In this document: positions 45,579 through 54,369 of the stretch, one piece after another | Layout of the letters: every line of letters begins with the position of its first letter | How positions within the stretch are numbered: the first letter of the stretch is position 1 | Source: Desulfobacula toluolica Tol2 | GTDB lineage: Bacteria > Desulfobacterota > Desulfobacteria > Desulfobacterales > Desulfobacteraceae | Length of the DNA: 64,000 nt | NCBI RefSeq assembly: GCF_000307105.1 | Contig: NC_018645.1 | Coordinates: 4,288,001-4,352,000, forward strand | Direction of reading: 5' to 3' | Made by a program: the position numbers and the translations under genes | The notes under the pieces: generated by a model | Told to the model about the DNA's origin: nothing | Databases searched by the model: none | What the model saw: only the letters and a program-made list of their open reading frames with translations

Positions 45579-46772
45579 CTATGATGCCTGTTCTGTATAC
45601 TTCATATCAGAAGCGCTGTTTATCGTCAGGGAATTTTTTAAGCTTTCCATTTTGCTATTATTTATCCTTGGTTTTGTTTGAGCTTTCTTTGTTGTCTTGT
45701 CTCTTTCTTTGAGCCAGGTGCCTACCCCGGGTGCAAAGGCTTCCTGGCATTTTGAACTGACATAAATCCCAATGTGTCCTGTATCAAGACAGATATCCTT
45801 GGTATCTTTACTGCCGACATGCCTGGTGAGTTGATTGCAGGCCTCTGGAGGCACCAGATGATCGTACTTCCCGTAAATATTGAGTAGCGGCATGGTTATA
45901 TTTTTCAAGTCCACTCGCTTACCTCCAACTTCAAGTTTGCTTTGGATCAGTTTGTTCTTCTGGTAACATTCTTTGACAAATTCCCTGAAAACCTCACCAG
46001 GCACGTCAGGACTGTCGAAAATCCATTTTTCCATCCGGACAAAATTTTCAACAAACTCCTTTTGATCCATATGCTCTAGAAACCCGACATATTTATCAAT
46101 CATTAACCGGGCAGGATTCATCAAAAGAAATCCAAAATTCATGATGTCAGCAGAAAAATTGCCATAGGCATTCACCACAGCATCAACATCCATATGTTTC
46201 ATCCAGATATGTAACAGTCCTTTTTGGGTGTCAAAATTGGTAGGGGTAACCGTTGTGACAAGATTTTTAATCTTTTCCGGATACAGTGCGGCATACATAA
46301 CGCAAAAAGTGCCACCCATGCAGATTCCCATGAGATTGATCTTTTTGACTTTATTTTTCTTACATATAAAATCAACAATGTTATCCATATATCCGTTAAC
46401 ATGATCATCAAACCCTAGAAAACGGTCTTTTCTTTTTGGATATCCCCAGTCAATCATATACAAATCAATACCCTGGTCCAAAAACCTTTCCACCACACTG
46501 CGTCCCGGTTGCAGATCCAGCATGGTTTCCCTGTTGATCAATGCATAAACAATCAGCAGAGGAGTTTTACAATTTGATTTTTTTGTTGCACGATAATGTT
46601 TTAATTTGACACGGTCCTCCTGATACACAACTTCATAAGGCGTTTGAGCAAGCTTTGTTTCCAGACAATCCAACAGGACTTCCGAAGCTTTTTGGGCACG
46701 GTTTTGAACCTTTTCCACATCATCAGCCATTTTTGACATGATAAGATCAACCGGCACCTTAAATTTTTTCAA
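45579..46772 (-). CDS. phaC: PhaC, class III poly(3-hydroxyalkanoate) synthase
   Basis: 397 residues, with the length (slightly above the usual 355) and sequence of class III PhaC. Lipase-like box GICMGG with nucleophile Cys151, Asp in IYGKYDHLVPPEA and His in LDTGHIGIYVSSK form the triad; DWGYPKRKDRFLGFDDHV is also characteristic. Polymerises (R)-3-hydroxyacyl-CoA at the granule surface, needing PhaE, encoded upstream. The last 50 residues (after GTWLKERDK) are a basic extension not needed for the fold. Same direction as phaE, with a decayed repeat between them. Confidence 0.93.
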   Translation of the reverse strand: MKKFKVPVDLIMSKMADDVEKVQNRAQKASEVLLDCLETKLAQTPYEVVYQEDRVKLKHYRATKKSNCKTPLLIVYALINRETMLDLQPGRSVVERFLDQGIDLYMIDWGYPKRKDRFLGFDDHVNGYMDNIVDFICKKNKVKKINLMGICMGGTFCVMYAALYPEKIKNLVTTVTPTNFDTQKGLLHIWMKHMDVDAVVNAYGNFSADIMNFGFLLMNPARLMIDKYVGFLEHMDQKEFVENFVRMEKWIFDSPDVPGEVFREFVKECYQKNKLIQSKLEVGGKRVDLKNITMPLLNIYGKYDHLVPPEACNQLTRHVGSKDTKDICLDTGHIGIYVSSKCQEAFAPGVGTWLKERDKTTKKAQTKPRINNSKMESLKNSLTINSASDMKYTEQAS

Positions 46773-46809
46773 CTTTAACCTCCTGACGATTTTTTAATAT
46801 CACAAACAA

Positions 46810-46868
46810 AATAACTTCTACGGCCAGACCAGACTGGATCTTTCGCCCTGATTTACCCACAAAAAAAA
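46810..46868 (+). repeat. Twin-hairpin repeat, copy J (remnant)
   Basis: ATAACTTCTACGGCCAGAC...GATTTACCCACAA resembles the first half of the plus-oriented repeat; stem 2 is missing. Weak but in the usual intergenic position, between phaC and phaE. Confidence 0.4.
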
Positions 46869-46953
46869 AGAAGATGGGCAAAAATACAAACAATTTTGTT
46901 CAAGCTATAAAATTTGAGATCCTTACTGTTCATTAAAAGATTGACAGCGTTGT

Positions 46954-47841
46954 TTAATTGGATTTTTCAAGCCTTCTGATACGTCTTTTTAATTCATACA
47001 CTTCCCTGGACAAATCGTCTATTTCCGATTGATTGGCGATGGGCAACCCTTTAATCATATCTTCAATAACTGCATTTTTCGCCTCTGAAAAATTGGTCAA
47101 AGAGCTTATTGTTTTTGTTAAAGCTTTAATATACTCAGGTGTTTGGAACAAGGTCATAAAATGCCCTTCAAGAATTTTGATCCACATCTGGTAGTAATCA
47201 TTTGAATCAGCCGGAAGTTCGCCTATTTTAGCCAAGGCGGCTATTTTCTCCTGCATCACTCCCATGGAACGTTGAAAGGGAAGACAAAGAAGCCTCATAA
47301 ATTCTGCCTGATTTGCCTGAAACAAATGAAATTTATCCATCATATGATTGATTCTTTCCTGGTATTCCCTTGTCAATCCTAACGGGGGAATATAAAAAAA
47401 CTTTTGAAATTCTTTTTCATATAATTCAGTCCAGACATGAAAAACATTTTCATCTATTTTTTCAAAGCGGTAGGCATCTACGGACTCACCAAACCTATTC
47501 GCACTTTGGCTCATTTTTTTTTGAAACTCAGCAAGGCTGCCCAAAACCGACTGATTAAACTTGGTCAACATGTCCGGCATGGTACTGCATCCCTTAAAAA
47601 AAGAGGCCATGGATTCCGGTGTTGCAATTGCCAACACTATGGTGTGCCAGTTTTTTAACGCTATGTTAATGTTATCCATTGTATAGTTGCCTGATTTTTT
47701 TTCGTCCTGTTGCCCGGATTGACGAGCTGTCTGACAAGCAGACCATATTTGCGACATGGCTCCCATGATATCGCCCATGGGCTGTGCCCAGGTATTCATA
47801 ATTGATTCAATGTCTAAAGGATCTTTTTTTTTATCTCTCAT
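46954..47841 (-). CDS. phaE: PhaE, class III PHA synthase subunit
   Basis: 295 residues, largely helical with no hydrolase motif. Conserved PhaE features: W near the start (NTWAQPMGDIMGAMSQIWSAC), FFYIPPLGLTREYQERINHMMDKF in the middle and a C-terminal coiled coil (EIDDLSREVYELKRRIRRLEK). It activates PhaC and stabilises the synthase complex at the granule. It lies 181 bp upstream of phaC on the same strand. Confidence 0.9.
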   Translation of the reverse strand: MRDKKKDPLDIESIMNTWAQPMGDIMGAMSQIWSACQTARQSGQQDEKKSGNYTMDNINIALKNWHTIVLAIATPESMASFFKGCSTMPDMLTKFNQSVLGSLAEFQKKMSQSANRFGESVDAYRFEKIDENVFHVWTELYEKEFQKFFYIPPLGLTREYQERINHMMDKFHLFQANQAEFMRLLCLPFQRSMGVMQEKIAALAKIGELPADSNDYYQMWIKILEGHFMTLFQTPEYIKALTKTISSLTNFSEAKNAVIEDMIKGLPIANQSEIDDLSREVYELKRRIRRLEKSN

Positions 47842-47969
47842 TAGGACTCTCTTTTGTATGATGGTTTATCAATTGTGCCCGAAATCTGCTGAAAAGCCTG
47901 CAATAAAATTTTATATAACACCCAGAACCACTCAACATCCTATTTCAAAAATCAATCAAATCCGCAGTC

Positions 47970-48278
47970 CTAAGTGATAATAACTGAATTTTCACAATTC
48001 CCGTAGGAACAGTGGACATAGGTATCTGCCTCCAAATCATTTTTCCAACTCACACCGTCTATAAGATATCTGAATTGATATTCTCTGTTCAAATCAAGAG
48101 CAATGGTTGCTGAAAATGAACCGTTTTTATAGGATTTCATCGGAATTGTATCTTTGTTCCAGTCATTAAATTCTCCAACCACATGTATTTTTTTCGCCCC
48201 GTTATTGGCTTCTTTTTGAACCCGAAAGGTCACCTTGCAAACAGGCTTGCTTTTAAGATACTGTTTTTTAATGCTCAT
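47970..48278 (-). CDS. Stand-alone CBM48/AMPK-type glycogen-binding protein
   Basis: 102 residues, a single carbohydrate-binding fold: KVTFRVQKEANNGAKKIHVVG, then GEFNDWNKDTIPM with the sugar-stacking Trp, FSATIALDLNREYQFRYLIDG and WKNDLEADTYV. In relatives the module is fused to branching enzymes or AMPK beta subunits and binds alpha-1,4-glucan. Here it stands alone. It overlaps the stop of the upstream small gene as TAATG. A sensor or tether for glycogen next to PHA genes is plausible but unproven. Confidence 0.85.
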   Translation of the reverse strand: MSIKKQYLKSKPVCKVTFRVQKEANNGAKKIHVVGEFNDWNKDTIPMKSYKNGSFSATIALDLNREYQFRYLIDGVSWKNDLEADTYVHCSYGNCENSVIIT

Positions 48279-48463
48279 TACTTTTTTCCCTTTATTTTTT
48301 TTAGTTCTTCAAGGCAATAGCTTTGCCATTGGCAATCTGTAATATTACAATCAAAAGCACGCCGGGCAAAGCAATCCGGTTTTCCTTCAACGCGCTGAAT
48401 ACTTCGAATAAATTTTGTTAAATCCGGATATCCTCTGTCAGGATTTTTTTTATCATTAACCAT
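48278..48463 (-). CDS. Small Cys-rich protein, 61 residues
   Basis: I do not recognise a named family. Charged start (MVNDKKNPDRGYPDLTKFI), then four cysteines in GKPDCFARRAFDCNITDCQW and SYCLEELKK, suggesting a metal site or a small iron-sulfur or zinc fold. Its stop overlaps the start of the CBM48 gene (TAATG), so the two are translated together. A 64-bp conserved block lies 108 bp upstream. Confidence 0.65.
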   Translation of the reverse strand: MVNDKKNPDRGYPDLTKFIRSIQRVEGKPDCFARRAFDCNITDCQWQSYCLEELKKIKGKK

Positions 48464-48570
48464 TTTTATTTCTCAATTTGTCATTAGATCAGAAAATCGC
48501 CTGATTCCTAAGAATCAAAACCAGCAAATATATTTTATTGATATGACATTCATTACTGAAGTTATTTTTT

Positions 48571-48634
48571 ATTGTAAATAGGTAAAAGTACCTATTTTAA
48601 CCGGGGAAAATTGCATGGTTGGGATGATTTCCCA
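48571..48634 (-). promoter_or_regulatory. Conserved 64-bp upstream block, site 2
   Basis: Partner of the block at 44443-44506. It also contains the perfect inverted repeat AAATAGGTA-AAAG-TACCTATTT (48576-48597) next to the -10-like TACAAT. It lies 108 bp before the Cys-rich/CBM48 gene pair and 46 bp after the response-regulator stop. Confidence 0.6.
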
Positions 48635-48679
48635 GTAAAGACAAAGGATATTTTCAACAAAATAATGGAAAATACTTTA

Positions 48680-49357
48680 TTATTTTCTCCAAAGATCCAG
48701 ATCAACCAGACCTAATTTGGCTGCATGCCTGGTCAGGTCCAACACATTGCTGACATTTAATTTGCGCATTATTTTAGAACGGTGGTTCTGAACTGTTTTA
48801 GGGCTGATAAACAATTTGTCTGCAATTTTTTGGGAAGAAAATCCACTGGTCACAAGTACCATGATTTCCTGTTCTCTGGAAGTTAACGCATCATAGCCTT
48901 TAACAGCTGCAACAGGCTTTTTGTCCGGTAATTCAGCCAGTTTTTTAACCACCTGCTGAGATACTGAAGTGTCCATAAAGTAATCGCCTTTTAAGGTATG
49001 CTCAATTCCATTAATCAGCATATCTGCTGCACATTCTTTCGTCAGATAGCCACTGGCACCAGCCTGAAAAGCTTTTACGATATAATCCACCTTGGAATGC
49101 ATACTCAATACCAGAATTCGCATATCTGGAGAATATTTCAAAATATCACGGACAAGATCAAAACCGCTTATATCCGGAAGAGAAACATCAACTAAAGCAA
49201 GGTCCGGTCTGAGTTCTCCTGTTAATTCAAGACCCCGGTTTCCGGTTCCTGCTTCACCGATCACATCATACCGGCTGTCGTTCTTTATGATGGCTTTAAT
49301 TCCTTCTCTGAAAAGAGGGTGATCATCAATGATTAAAATACGCTTTTTTCGATCCAT
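48680..49357 (-). CDS. NarL/FixJ-type response regulator
   Basis: 225 residues: receiver domain 1-120 with DD in IIDDHPLF, phospho-acceptor Asp57 (LALVDVSLPD) and Lys in YLTKEC; LuxR-type helix-turn-helix 155-215 (LTSREQEIMVLVTSGFSSQKIA, ISPKTVQNHRSKIMRKL). It should bind DNA as a phosphorylated dimer. The cognate kinase gene lies 2 bp upstream. Targets are unknown; the conserved block 46 bp beyond its stop, upstream of the next genes, is a candidate. Confidence 0.92.
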   Translation of the reverse strand: MDRKKRILIIDDHPLFREGIKAIIKNDSRYDVIGEAGTGNRGLELTGELRPDLALVDVSLPDISGFDLVRDILKYSPDMRILVLSMHSKVDYIVKAFQAGASGYLTKECAADMLINGIEHTLKGDYFMDTSVSQQVVKKLAELPDKKPVAAVKGYDALTSREQEIMVLVTSGFSSQKIADKLFISPKTVQNHRSKIMRKLNVSNVLDLTRHAAKLGLVDLDLWRK

Positions 49358-49359
49358 TA

Positions 49360-50913
49360 TTATTTCTCCTTTAACGGCAGCTTGATGACTATTTCAGTCC
49401 CCTTGTTTAACTGCGAATTAATTGACATCCTTCCCTGAAGCAGGTTAACCCTTTCTTTCATGCTTCTAAGACCCATTCGCTTTTCATTAACTATTGAACG
49501 TTCCTGCTCTTTTACATCAAACCCTTTGCCATTATCTCCAATTCTAAGAATGATATTCGGACATGCCCCGACAAGCCTTATGACAGCTTTAGAGGCGGAA
49601 GCATGTTTCCGGATATTATTCAGTCCTTCCGTCACCAGGCGGTATAAATTGATTTGAGTATCGGAATTTAGTATTAACCTCTGAATACCAGCAGCTTGAA
49701 AGTCAATCGTGATACCGTTTTTTTCAGCAAATTCCTCACAAAAAACTTCAAGGGCAGGAACAAGACCCAGATGATCCAGGCTGAGCGGGCTTAAATGATA
49801 AGCCAGGTCTCTGACCGTGGTAATGGTCTGATCTAATAGCGAGGAAACATCTTCCGGCAAACCCTTGATATCTGATTCAGGAAATGATTGATTTTCAAAC
49901 AGCTTTTTACAGTATAATTTCAATGCGGAAAGATTCTGAGCAATGCTGTCATGCAATTCACAGGAAATCATCTTCCTCTCAAGATCCTGGGCCTGTATCA
50001 ACCTTTGCGAAAGATCCCGCACAAGATCTTCCGAATGTTTCCGGTCGGTAATGTCCGAGATGACACCGACCAGACCGGTAATATTACCAGTGGTATCATG
50101 AAGGGTAGCTTTGTCAAAAATAACTTCTCTTAATTCTCCATCGTTTCTTTTTATTTTCCATTCATAGCGCTGTTTGCCCGGTTTATTGAACAGTTCTCTA
50201 TCTTTCTCATAGTAAATGTCGGCAATTTCCCTGGGCCCTATATCGTAAACTGACTTGCCGATAATTTGAGACCTGGATTTTCCTATGAACTTCTCAAACG
50301 CCCTGTTACAACCAACATACTTTCCATTTGTATCTTTGTAAAAAATTGGATTGGTAATTGTTTCAAGAAGGGTATTCAAAAAATCCTTTTTTTCCCTCAA
50401 TAAATTTTCAGCTGTTTTACGTTCTGTTATATCTTCAATAAAAATAAGCACATTTTTATTCCAAGTTTTCAATAAAGTTGTCGATACAAGTAAATTTCTT
50501 TTTGCCTGAACATCATCAAAAAATGACAATTGTGTTTCAACTTTAACATAAGATTTTCCTGTATTCAGTGTATCCAGAACTATTTTCCGAACAGTGCAGT
50601 CAGAACACGAAGAACCGAATCCACAACCTTTCGGGTCATCAAGATGATGAACACACCGAAGTGCATCGCCTCCTCTGACACCGATATGCTCTTCAGGTCT
50701 TCGGCCTGTAAATTGTAATATAGACTTGCTTACATTTTTCACACGCCTTTCCTGATCAACAATGATCATAAACAAAGGGATATTGGCAAGTATTGCAGTT
50801 TGTTCAATCTCGCTGGTTTTCAATGCCTTAACTTCAAGCTCTGCTTGACCAAGCCTTTTTTCAAGGGTTGCAACTTTCTGCTCCAATTCTTCATAGGTGG
50901 GCTTACAATCCAT
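49360..50913 (-). CDS. PAS-PAS histidine kinase (HisKA_3) with cysteine-containing PAS
   Basis: 517 residues, no membrane segment. A coiled coil (5-35) is followed by PAS1 (38-160) with cysteines at 87, 97, 103 and 106 (GDALRC...KGCGFGSSCSDC), PAS2 (175-295), a HisKA_3 dimerisation domain with His321 (ISCELHDSIAQNLSALKLY) and an HATPase (LVTEGLNNIRKHASA, DNGKGFD, MGLRSMKERVNLL), as in NarX/NreB/DegS-type kinases. The cysteine set in PAS1 could hold an iron-sulfur cluster or work as a thiol switch. Pairs with the adjacent NarL-type regulator. Confidence 0.92.
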   Translation of the reverse strand: MDCKPTYEELEQKVATLEKRLGQAELEVKALKTSEIEQTAILANIPLFMIIVDQERRVKNVSKSILQFTGRRPEEHIGVRGGDALRCVHHLDDPKGCGFGSSCSDCTVRKIVLDTLNTGKSYVKVETQLSFFDDVQAKRNLLVSTTLLKTWNKNVLIFIEDITERKTAENLLREKKDFLNTLLETITNPIFYKDTNGKYVGCNRAFEKFIGKSRSQIIGKSVYDIGPREIADIYYEKDRELFNKPGKQRYEWKIKRNDGELREVIFDKATLHDTTGNITGLVGVISDITDRKHSEDLVRDLSQRLIQAQDLERKMISCELHDSIAQNLSALKLYCKKLFENQSFPESDIKGLPEDVSSLLDQTITTVRDLAYHLSPLSLDHLGLVPALEVFCEEFAEKNGITIDFQAAGIQRLILNSDTQINLYRLVTEGLNNIRKHASASKAVIRLVGACPNIILRIGDNGKGFDVKEQERSIVNEKRMGLRSMKERVNLLQGRMSINSQLNKGTEIVIKLPLKEK

Positions 50914-51295
50914 TTCACCTGCCTTTAATAAAGATCAAGACTAATTTGATCAATCAAATCTCAACCCATTTTCTGATATCAATTATTTCAATACTGATTT
51001 AACTTTGTACTGATTTTTAGCTGTATTAAATGGTGTAAAAACGAGTCACGATGTTCAAATATACATCAGGTTGAGCTATTTATAAATTAAAAATATTTTT
51101 TATCCCTTCCTAATAATTTTATGAAACTTTTTAGTCAACTATTTCGTTGTTTTTTTTTCATTTAGGCCGGGTCTGAAAAAATGTCGGCACCTGTCGCAAC
51201 CAAAAGGAAAGCTCCTGAAATGGAAATCATACTTGTTATAGTTCTAAAACCGGAGTATTAAAGAAATAGACTAATTTTTAATATTCAGGTGGTAT
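50914..51295. other. Intergenic region between divergent genes
   Basis: 382 bp, AT-rich, separating the histidine kinase gene from the flavoprotein gene; promoters for both are expected. No palindrome, riboswitch fold or repeat copy was recognised. AGGTGG directly before 51296 serves as ribosome binding site. Confidence 0.5.
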
Positions 51296-52681
51296 ATGGC
51301 ATATGATGTGATTATCGTGGGCGGTGGTCCTGCCGGACTTTTTGCCGGATATTACTTAAAAGAGTATTCTCATTTAAATGTATTGCTAATCGAAAAAGGC
51401 AAAAGCCCTTTAAAAAGAAAATGCCCAAACCATAATCTTCAAAAATGTCTTCACTGTGATCCTTGCAATATTTTATCCGGAATCGGCGGGGCTGGCCTTT
51501 ATTCTGACGGCAAACTCAATTTTATACCCAAGCTTGGGAAAACGGATTTAACCCAATTTATGGCGTTGAGTTCCGCCCAGGATCTGATTGATGAAACAGA
51601 AAAAATTTTTACAAAATTCAAAATGGACGGCCCTGTGTTTCCCACCAACATGGAAAAAGCAAAACAAATCAGAAAACAGGCCAAACGTTTTGGAATAGAT
51701 CTTTTGCTGATCAAACAAAAGCACTTGGGCTCTGATAATCTGCCCGGCTTTATTGCAGAAATGGCAACTTATATTCAGTCAAAAGGACTTGAAATAAAAA
51801 CCCAAGAAAATGTGATTGATATTCTTGAAAAAGACGGGCATATACAGGGAGTCATAACGGATAAAGATAAATATTTATCACCCAATGTTATTCTTGCACC
51901 CGGAAGAATCGGGGCAAACTGGATGGCATCGCTTGCCCGCAAATATGGAATAAATCTTAATCAGAGAGGAATAGAAGTCGGGGTCCGTGTCGAAGTCCAT
52001 AATGAGATCATGGAAGATCTTTGCAATGTCATTTACGATCCCACTTTTTTCATTCAAACCCATACTTATGATGATCAGACCCGGACGTTTTGCACCAACC
52101 AGGGCGGATTTATTTCCCTTGAAAACTATCAGGATTTTGTCTGTGTAAACGGTCATGCCTATTCAGATAAAAAATCAGCAAACACAAATTTTGCCTTTCT
52201 TTCAAAGGTAATTTTAACTGAGCCGGTCACCGACAACCAGGCCTATGGTGAATCCATTGGGAAACTGGCCACCATTATCGGTGGAGGAAAACCTATTTTA
52301 CAAAGATTTGGAGATTTAAAGAGAGGAAGGCGCTCAACCTGGAACAGAGTCAGAAAAGGGTATATTGAACCTACCATGACCAATGTGGTTTGCGGTGATA
52401 TTGCCATGGCGCTGACCGAAAGGATTCTAACCAACCTGATCGAAGGCCTTGAATCCTTAAACTTGGTTATACCCGGGGTGTCCAATGATGAAACCCTGCT
52501 GTATGCACCTGAAATAAAATTTTTTGCCACACAGGTGGAAACAAACAACCATCTTGAAACTGCCGTTCAAGGAATGTATGTGGCAGGTGACGGGCCGGGC
52601 GTAGCAGGAAACATTGTATCAGCGGCCGCAACCGGTATTATTCCGGCAAAACACATTATTGAAATAAGCCGTGAAAAATGA
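51296..52681 (+). CDS. FAD-dependent dehydrogenase of the COG2509 type
   Basis: 461 residues. The N-terminal FAD dinucleotide motif DVIIVGGGPAGLFAGYYL is followed by CPNHNLQKCLHCDPC and GIGGAGLYSDGKLNF. The central part has GVRVEVHNEIM and CTNQGGFISLENY, and the FAD-closing segment is GMYVAGDGPGVAGNIVSAAATG. These are features of the uncharacterised COG2509 flavoproteins; the reaction is unknown. Four cysteines in the CPNHN..CLHCDPC stretch may bind metal or FeS. Cytoplasmic. Convergent with queD across a hairpin. Confidence 0.85.
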   Translation: MAYDVIIVGGGPAGLFAGYYLKEYSHLNVLLIEKGKSPLKRKCPNHNLQKCLHCDPCNILSGIGGAGLYSDGKLNFIPKLGKTDLTQFMALSSAQDLIDETEKIFTKFKMDGPVFPTNMEKAKQIRKQAKRFGIDLLLIKQKHLGSDNLPGFIAEMATYIQSKGLEIKTQENVIDILEKDGHIQGVITDKDKYLSPNVILAPGRIGANWMASLARKYGINLNQRGIEVGVRVEVHNEIMEDLCNVIYDPTFFIQTHTYDDQTRTFCTNQGGFISLENYQDFVCVNGHAYSDKKSANTNFAFLSKVILTEPVTDNQAYGESIGKLATIIGGGKPILQRFGDLKRGRRSTWNRVRKGYIEPTMTNVVCGDIAMALTERILTNLIEGLESLNLVIPGVSNDETLLYAPEIKFFATQVETNNHLETAVQGMYVAGDGPGVAGNIVSAAATGIIPAKHIIEISREK

Positions 52682-52685
52682 GTGT

Positions 52686-52739
52686 GAGTATTGAGAAATG
52701 CCAAAACATATATTTTTTTATACTCATATCTCAATACTC
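52686..52739. terminator. Bidirectional hairpin between flavoprotein gene and queD
   Basis: GAGTATTGAGA (52686-52696) and its exact complement (52729-52739) flank a 32-nt AT-rich loop with a T-run. It sits between convergent stops, suited to termination in both directions. Confidence 0.6.
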
Positions 52740-52760
52740 GAGACTCATACTGTTTCAATA

Positions 52761-53144
52761 CTATCCGGCAAAATAAGTGGCACACGCATCATCCGATTCC
52801 CAGGCCATTACTTTTGAAACCTTTACATCGTTATCCAGGCTCTGATCCAAAAGAAACTGAACCCTTTGCGCAATATAAACGGCAATACGCTCGGATGTCG
52901 GCTGTTTGCCATCAAATATTTCCAGTTCATTTAAAAATTTATGATCCAGCTCTCCTTTGACAATCTGTCGGACAGCCTTTTTTATATCACCAAAATCAGC
53001 AAGCACACCTGCGGAATTTAATTTTTCCCCTTTAACACAAACTTCTATGTGCCAGTTATGTCCATGCAGATTCTCACATTTTTGTCCCACCATGGTCAAT
53101 TGATGGGCTCCGGCAAAACGGGTTTTTACCTTAAGTTCAAACAT
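52761..53144 (-). CDS. queD: 6-carboxy-5,6,7,8-tetrahydropterin synthase
   Basis: 127 residues. Zinc ligands: His in FAGAHQL and the pair in NLHGHNW; catalytic Cys in GQKCENLHGHN; the Glu in AWESDDACATY also matches. QueD converts dihydroneopterin triphosphate to carboxytetrahydropterin for queuosine biosynthesis. No other que gene is in the window. Short gap to dnaJ upstream on the same strand. Confidence 0.92.
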   Translation of the reverse strand: MFELKVKTRFAGAHQLTMVGQKCENLHGHNWHIEVCVKGEKLNSAGVLADFGDIKKAVRQIVKGELDHKFLNELEIFDGKQPTSERIAVYIAQRVQFLLDQSLDNDVKVSKVMAWESDDACATYFAG

Positions 53145-53165
53145 TATTTTTTTCCTTTAAGCGGC

Positions 53166-54266
53166 TCAAAGGTTCTTAAAAAGATTTTTCAGCTTGTTGG
53201 ATATTTTATTTGAATCAAGCTTGTCAAATTTTTTCAACAATTCAATCTGTTTGCTATTCAGCTTTGTGGGTGTTTTAATAATGACTTTAATAATCTGGTC
53301 ACCTCTTCTACCGGTTCTTAACGAGGCAATACCTTCCCCTTTCAAGCGGAAAACATCCCCATACTGAGTGCCTTTTGGAATTTTGAATTTTTCTTCCCCA
53401 ACAAGAGTCGGGATACTGATCTCATCTCCAAGGGCGGCCTGAATAAATGAAATATCAATGGCACAGATAATATCTGTGTTATCCCGTTGAAAAAACTTAT
53501 GGGGCTTGACATTGATCACCACATAAAGATCTCCTGAAGTTCCTTCGGGAGAAGGTGATGCCTCTCCTTCACCGGACAGTCGAAGCTTTGATCCAACGTC
53601 CACTCCTGCCGGAATCTTCACCTGGACCTTACGTGTTTTCTCAACCCTGCCGGCTCCTCTGCATGTGCTGCATGGATTTGCAATAATGGTTCCCCTGCCC
53701 TTGCAATACGGACAGGTGGTTTTCACCTTGAAAAAGCCCTGGCTCTGAATAAACTGTCCTGATCCATGACACTTAGAACAGGTCTCCGGGCGTGAACCTT
53801 CTTCACATCCTGATCCATGGCACTCTTTACAGGTATCCAGTCTTGGAATGGAAATGGTCTTTTCAGTACCAAAGGCAGCCTCCATAAAATCAATGGTCAT
53901 GTTATATCTTAAATCAGAGCCTCTCTGCACCCTGTTGCCACGACCTCCTCCCGAACCAAATCCAAAAAAGTCTTCAAAGATATCACCAAAGCTGGAAAAA
54001 ATATCCTCAAACCCGCTTGGACCGGAATGACCGGCACCTTCAAGTCCCCTGTGACCAAATTGATCATAAATCTGGCGCTTGTTATCATCACTTAAAACTT
54101 CATAGGCTTCAGATGCTTCTTTGAATTTATCTTCGGCTTCTTTATTGTCCGGATTTTTATCAGGATGATACTTAATTGCAAGTTTCCGATACGCTTTTTT
54201 CAATTCCTGCTTTGAAACATCCCTGGCAACGCCAAGTAATTCATAATAATCACGTTTCTCTGTCAT
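53166..54266 (-). CDS. dnaJ: Chaperone DnaJ
   Basis: 366 residues. J-domain 1-70 with HPD (YHPDKNPDN), Gly/Phe-rich stretch 72-110, four zinc-binding CxxCxGxG repeats ([32 protein letters not shown]) and C-terminal peptide-binding domains. Co-chaperone stimulating DnaK ATPase. dnaK and grpE are not nearby. A TTGACA (N16) TATTTT promoter on the minus strand, overlapping the menG start region near 54340-54368, is possible; no CIRCE element is seen. Confidence 0.95.
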   Translation of the reverse strand: MTEKRDYYELLGVARDVSKQELKKAYRKLAIKYHPDKNPDNKEAEDKFKEASEAYEVLSDDNKRQIYDQFGHRGLEGAGHSGPSGFEDIFSSFGDIFEDFFGFGSGGGRGNRVQRGSDLRYNMTIDFMEAAFGTEKTISIPRLDTCKECHGSGCEEGSRPETCSKCHGSGQFIQSQGFFKVKTTCPYCKGRGTIIANPCSTCRGAGRVEKTRKVQVKIPAGVDVGSKLRLSGEGEASPSPEGTSGDLYVVINVKPHKFFQRDNTDIICAIDISFIQAALGDEISIPTLVGEEKFKIPKGTQYGDVFRLKGEGIASLRTGRRGDQIIKVIIKTPTKLNSKQIELLKKFDKLDSNKISNKLKNLFKNL

Positions 54267-54369
54267 ATGGTTCCCAACCGTTCTATTGTAATCTTTGCTT
54301 TAGTGTGATACTTTTTCCACCTGCCTTGACAAACAATATAAAATAACCCGAAAATCCAGGTTGTCAACG

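Noticed and set aside
51160-51290. Possible riboswitch before the COG2509 flavoprotein gene
   Set aside because: Short G/C patches are present but no known aptamer core or terminator/anti-terminator pair could be drawn.
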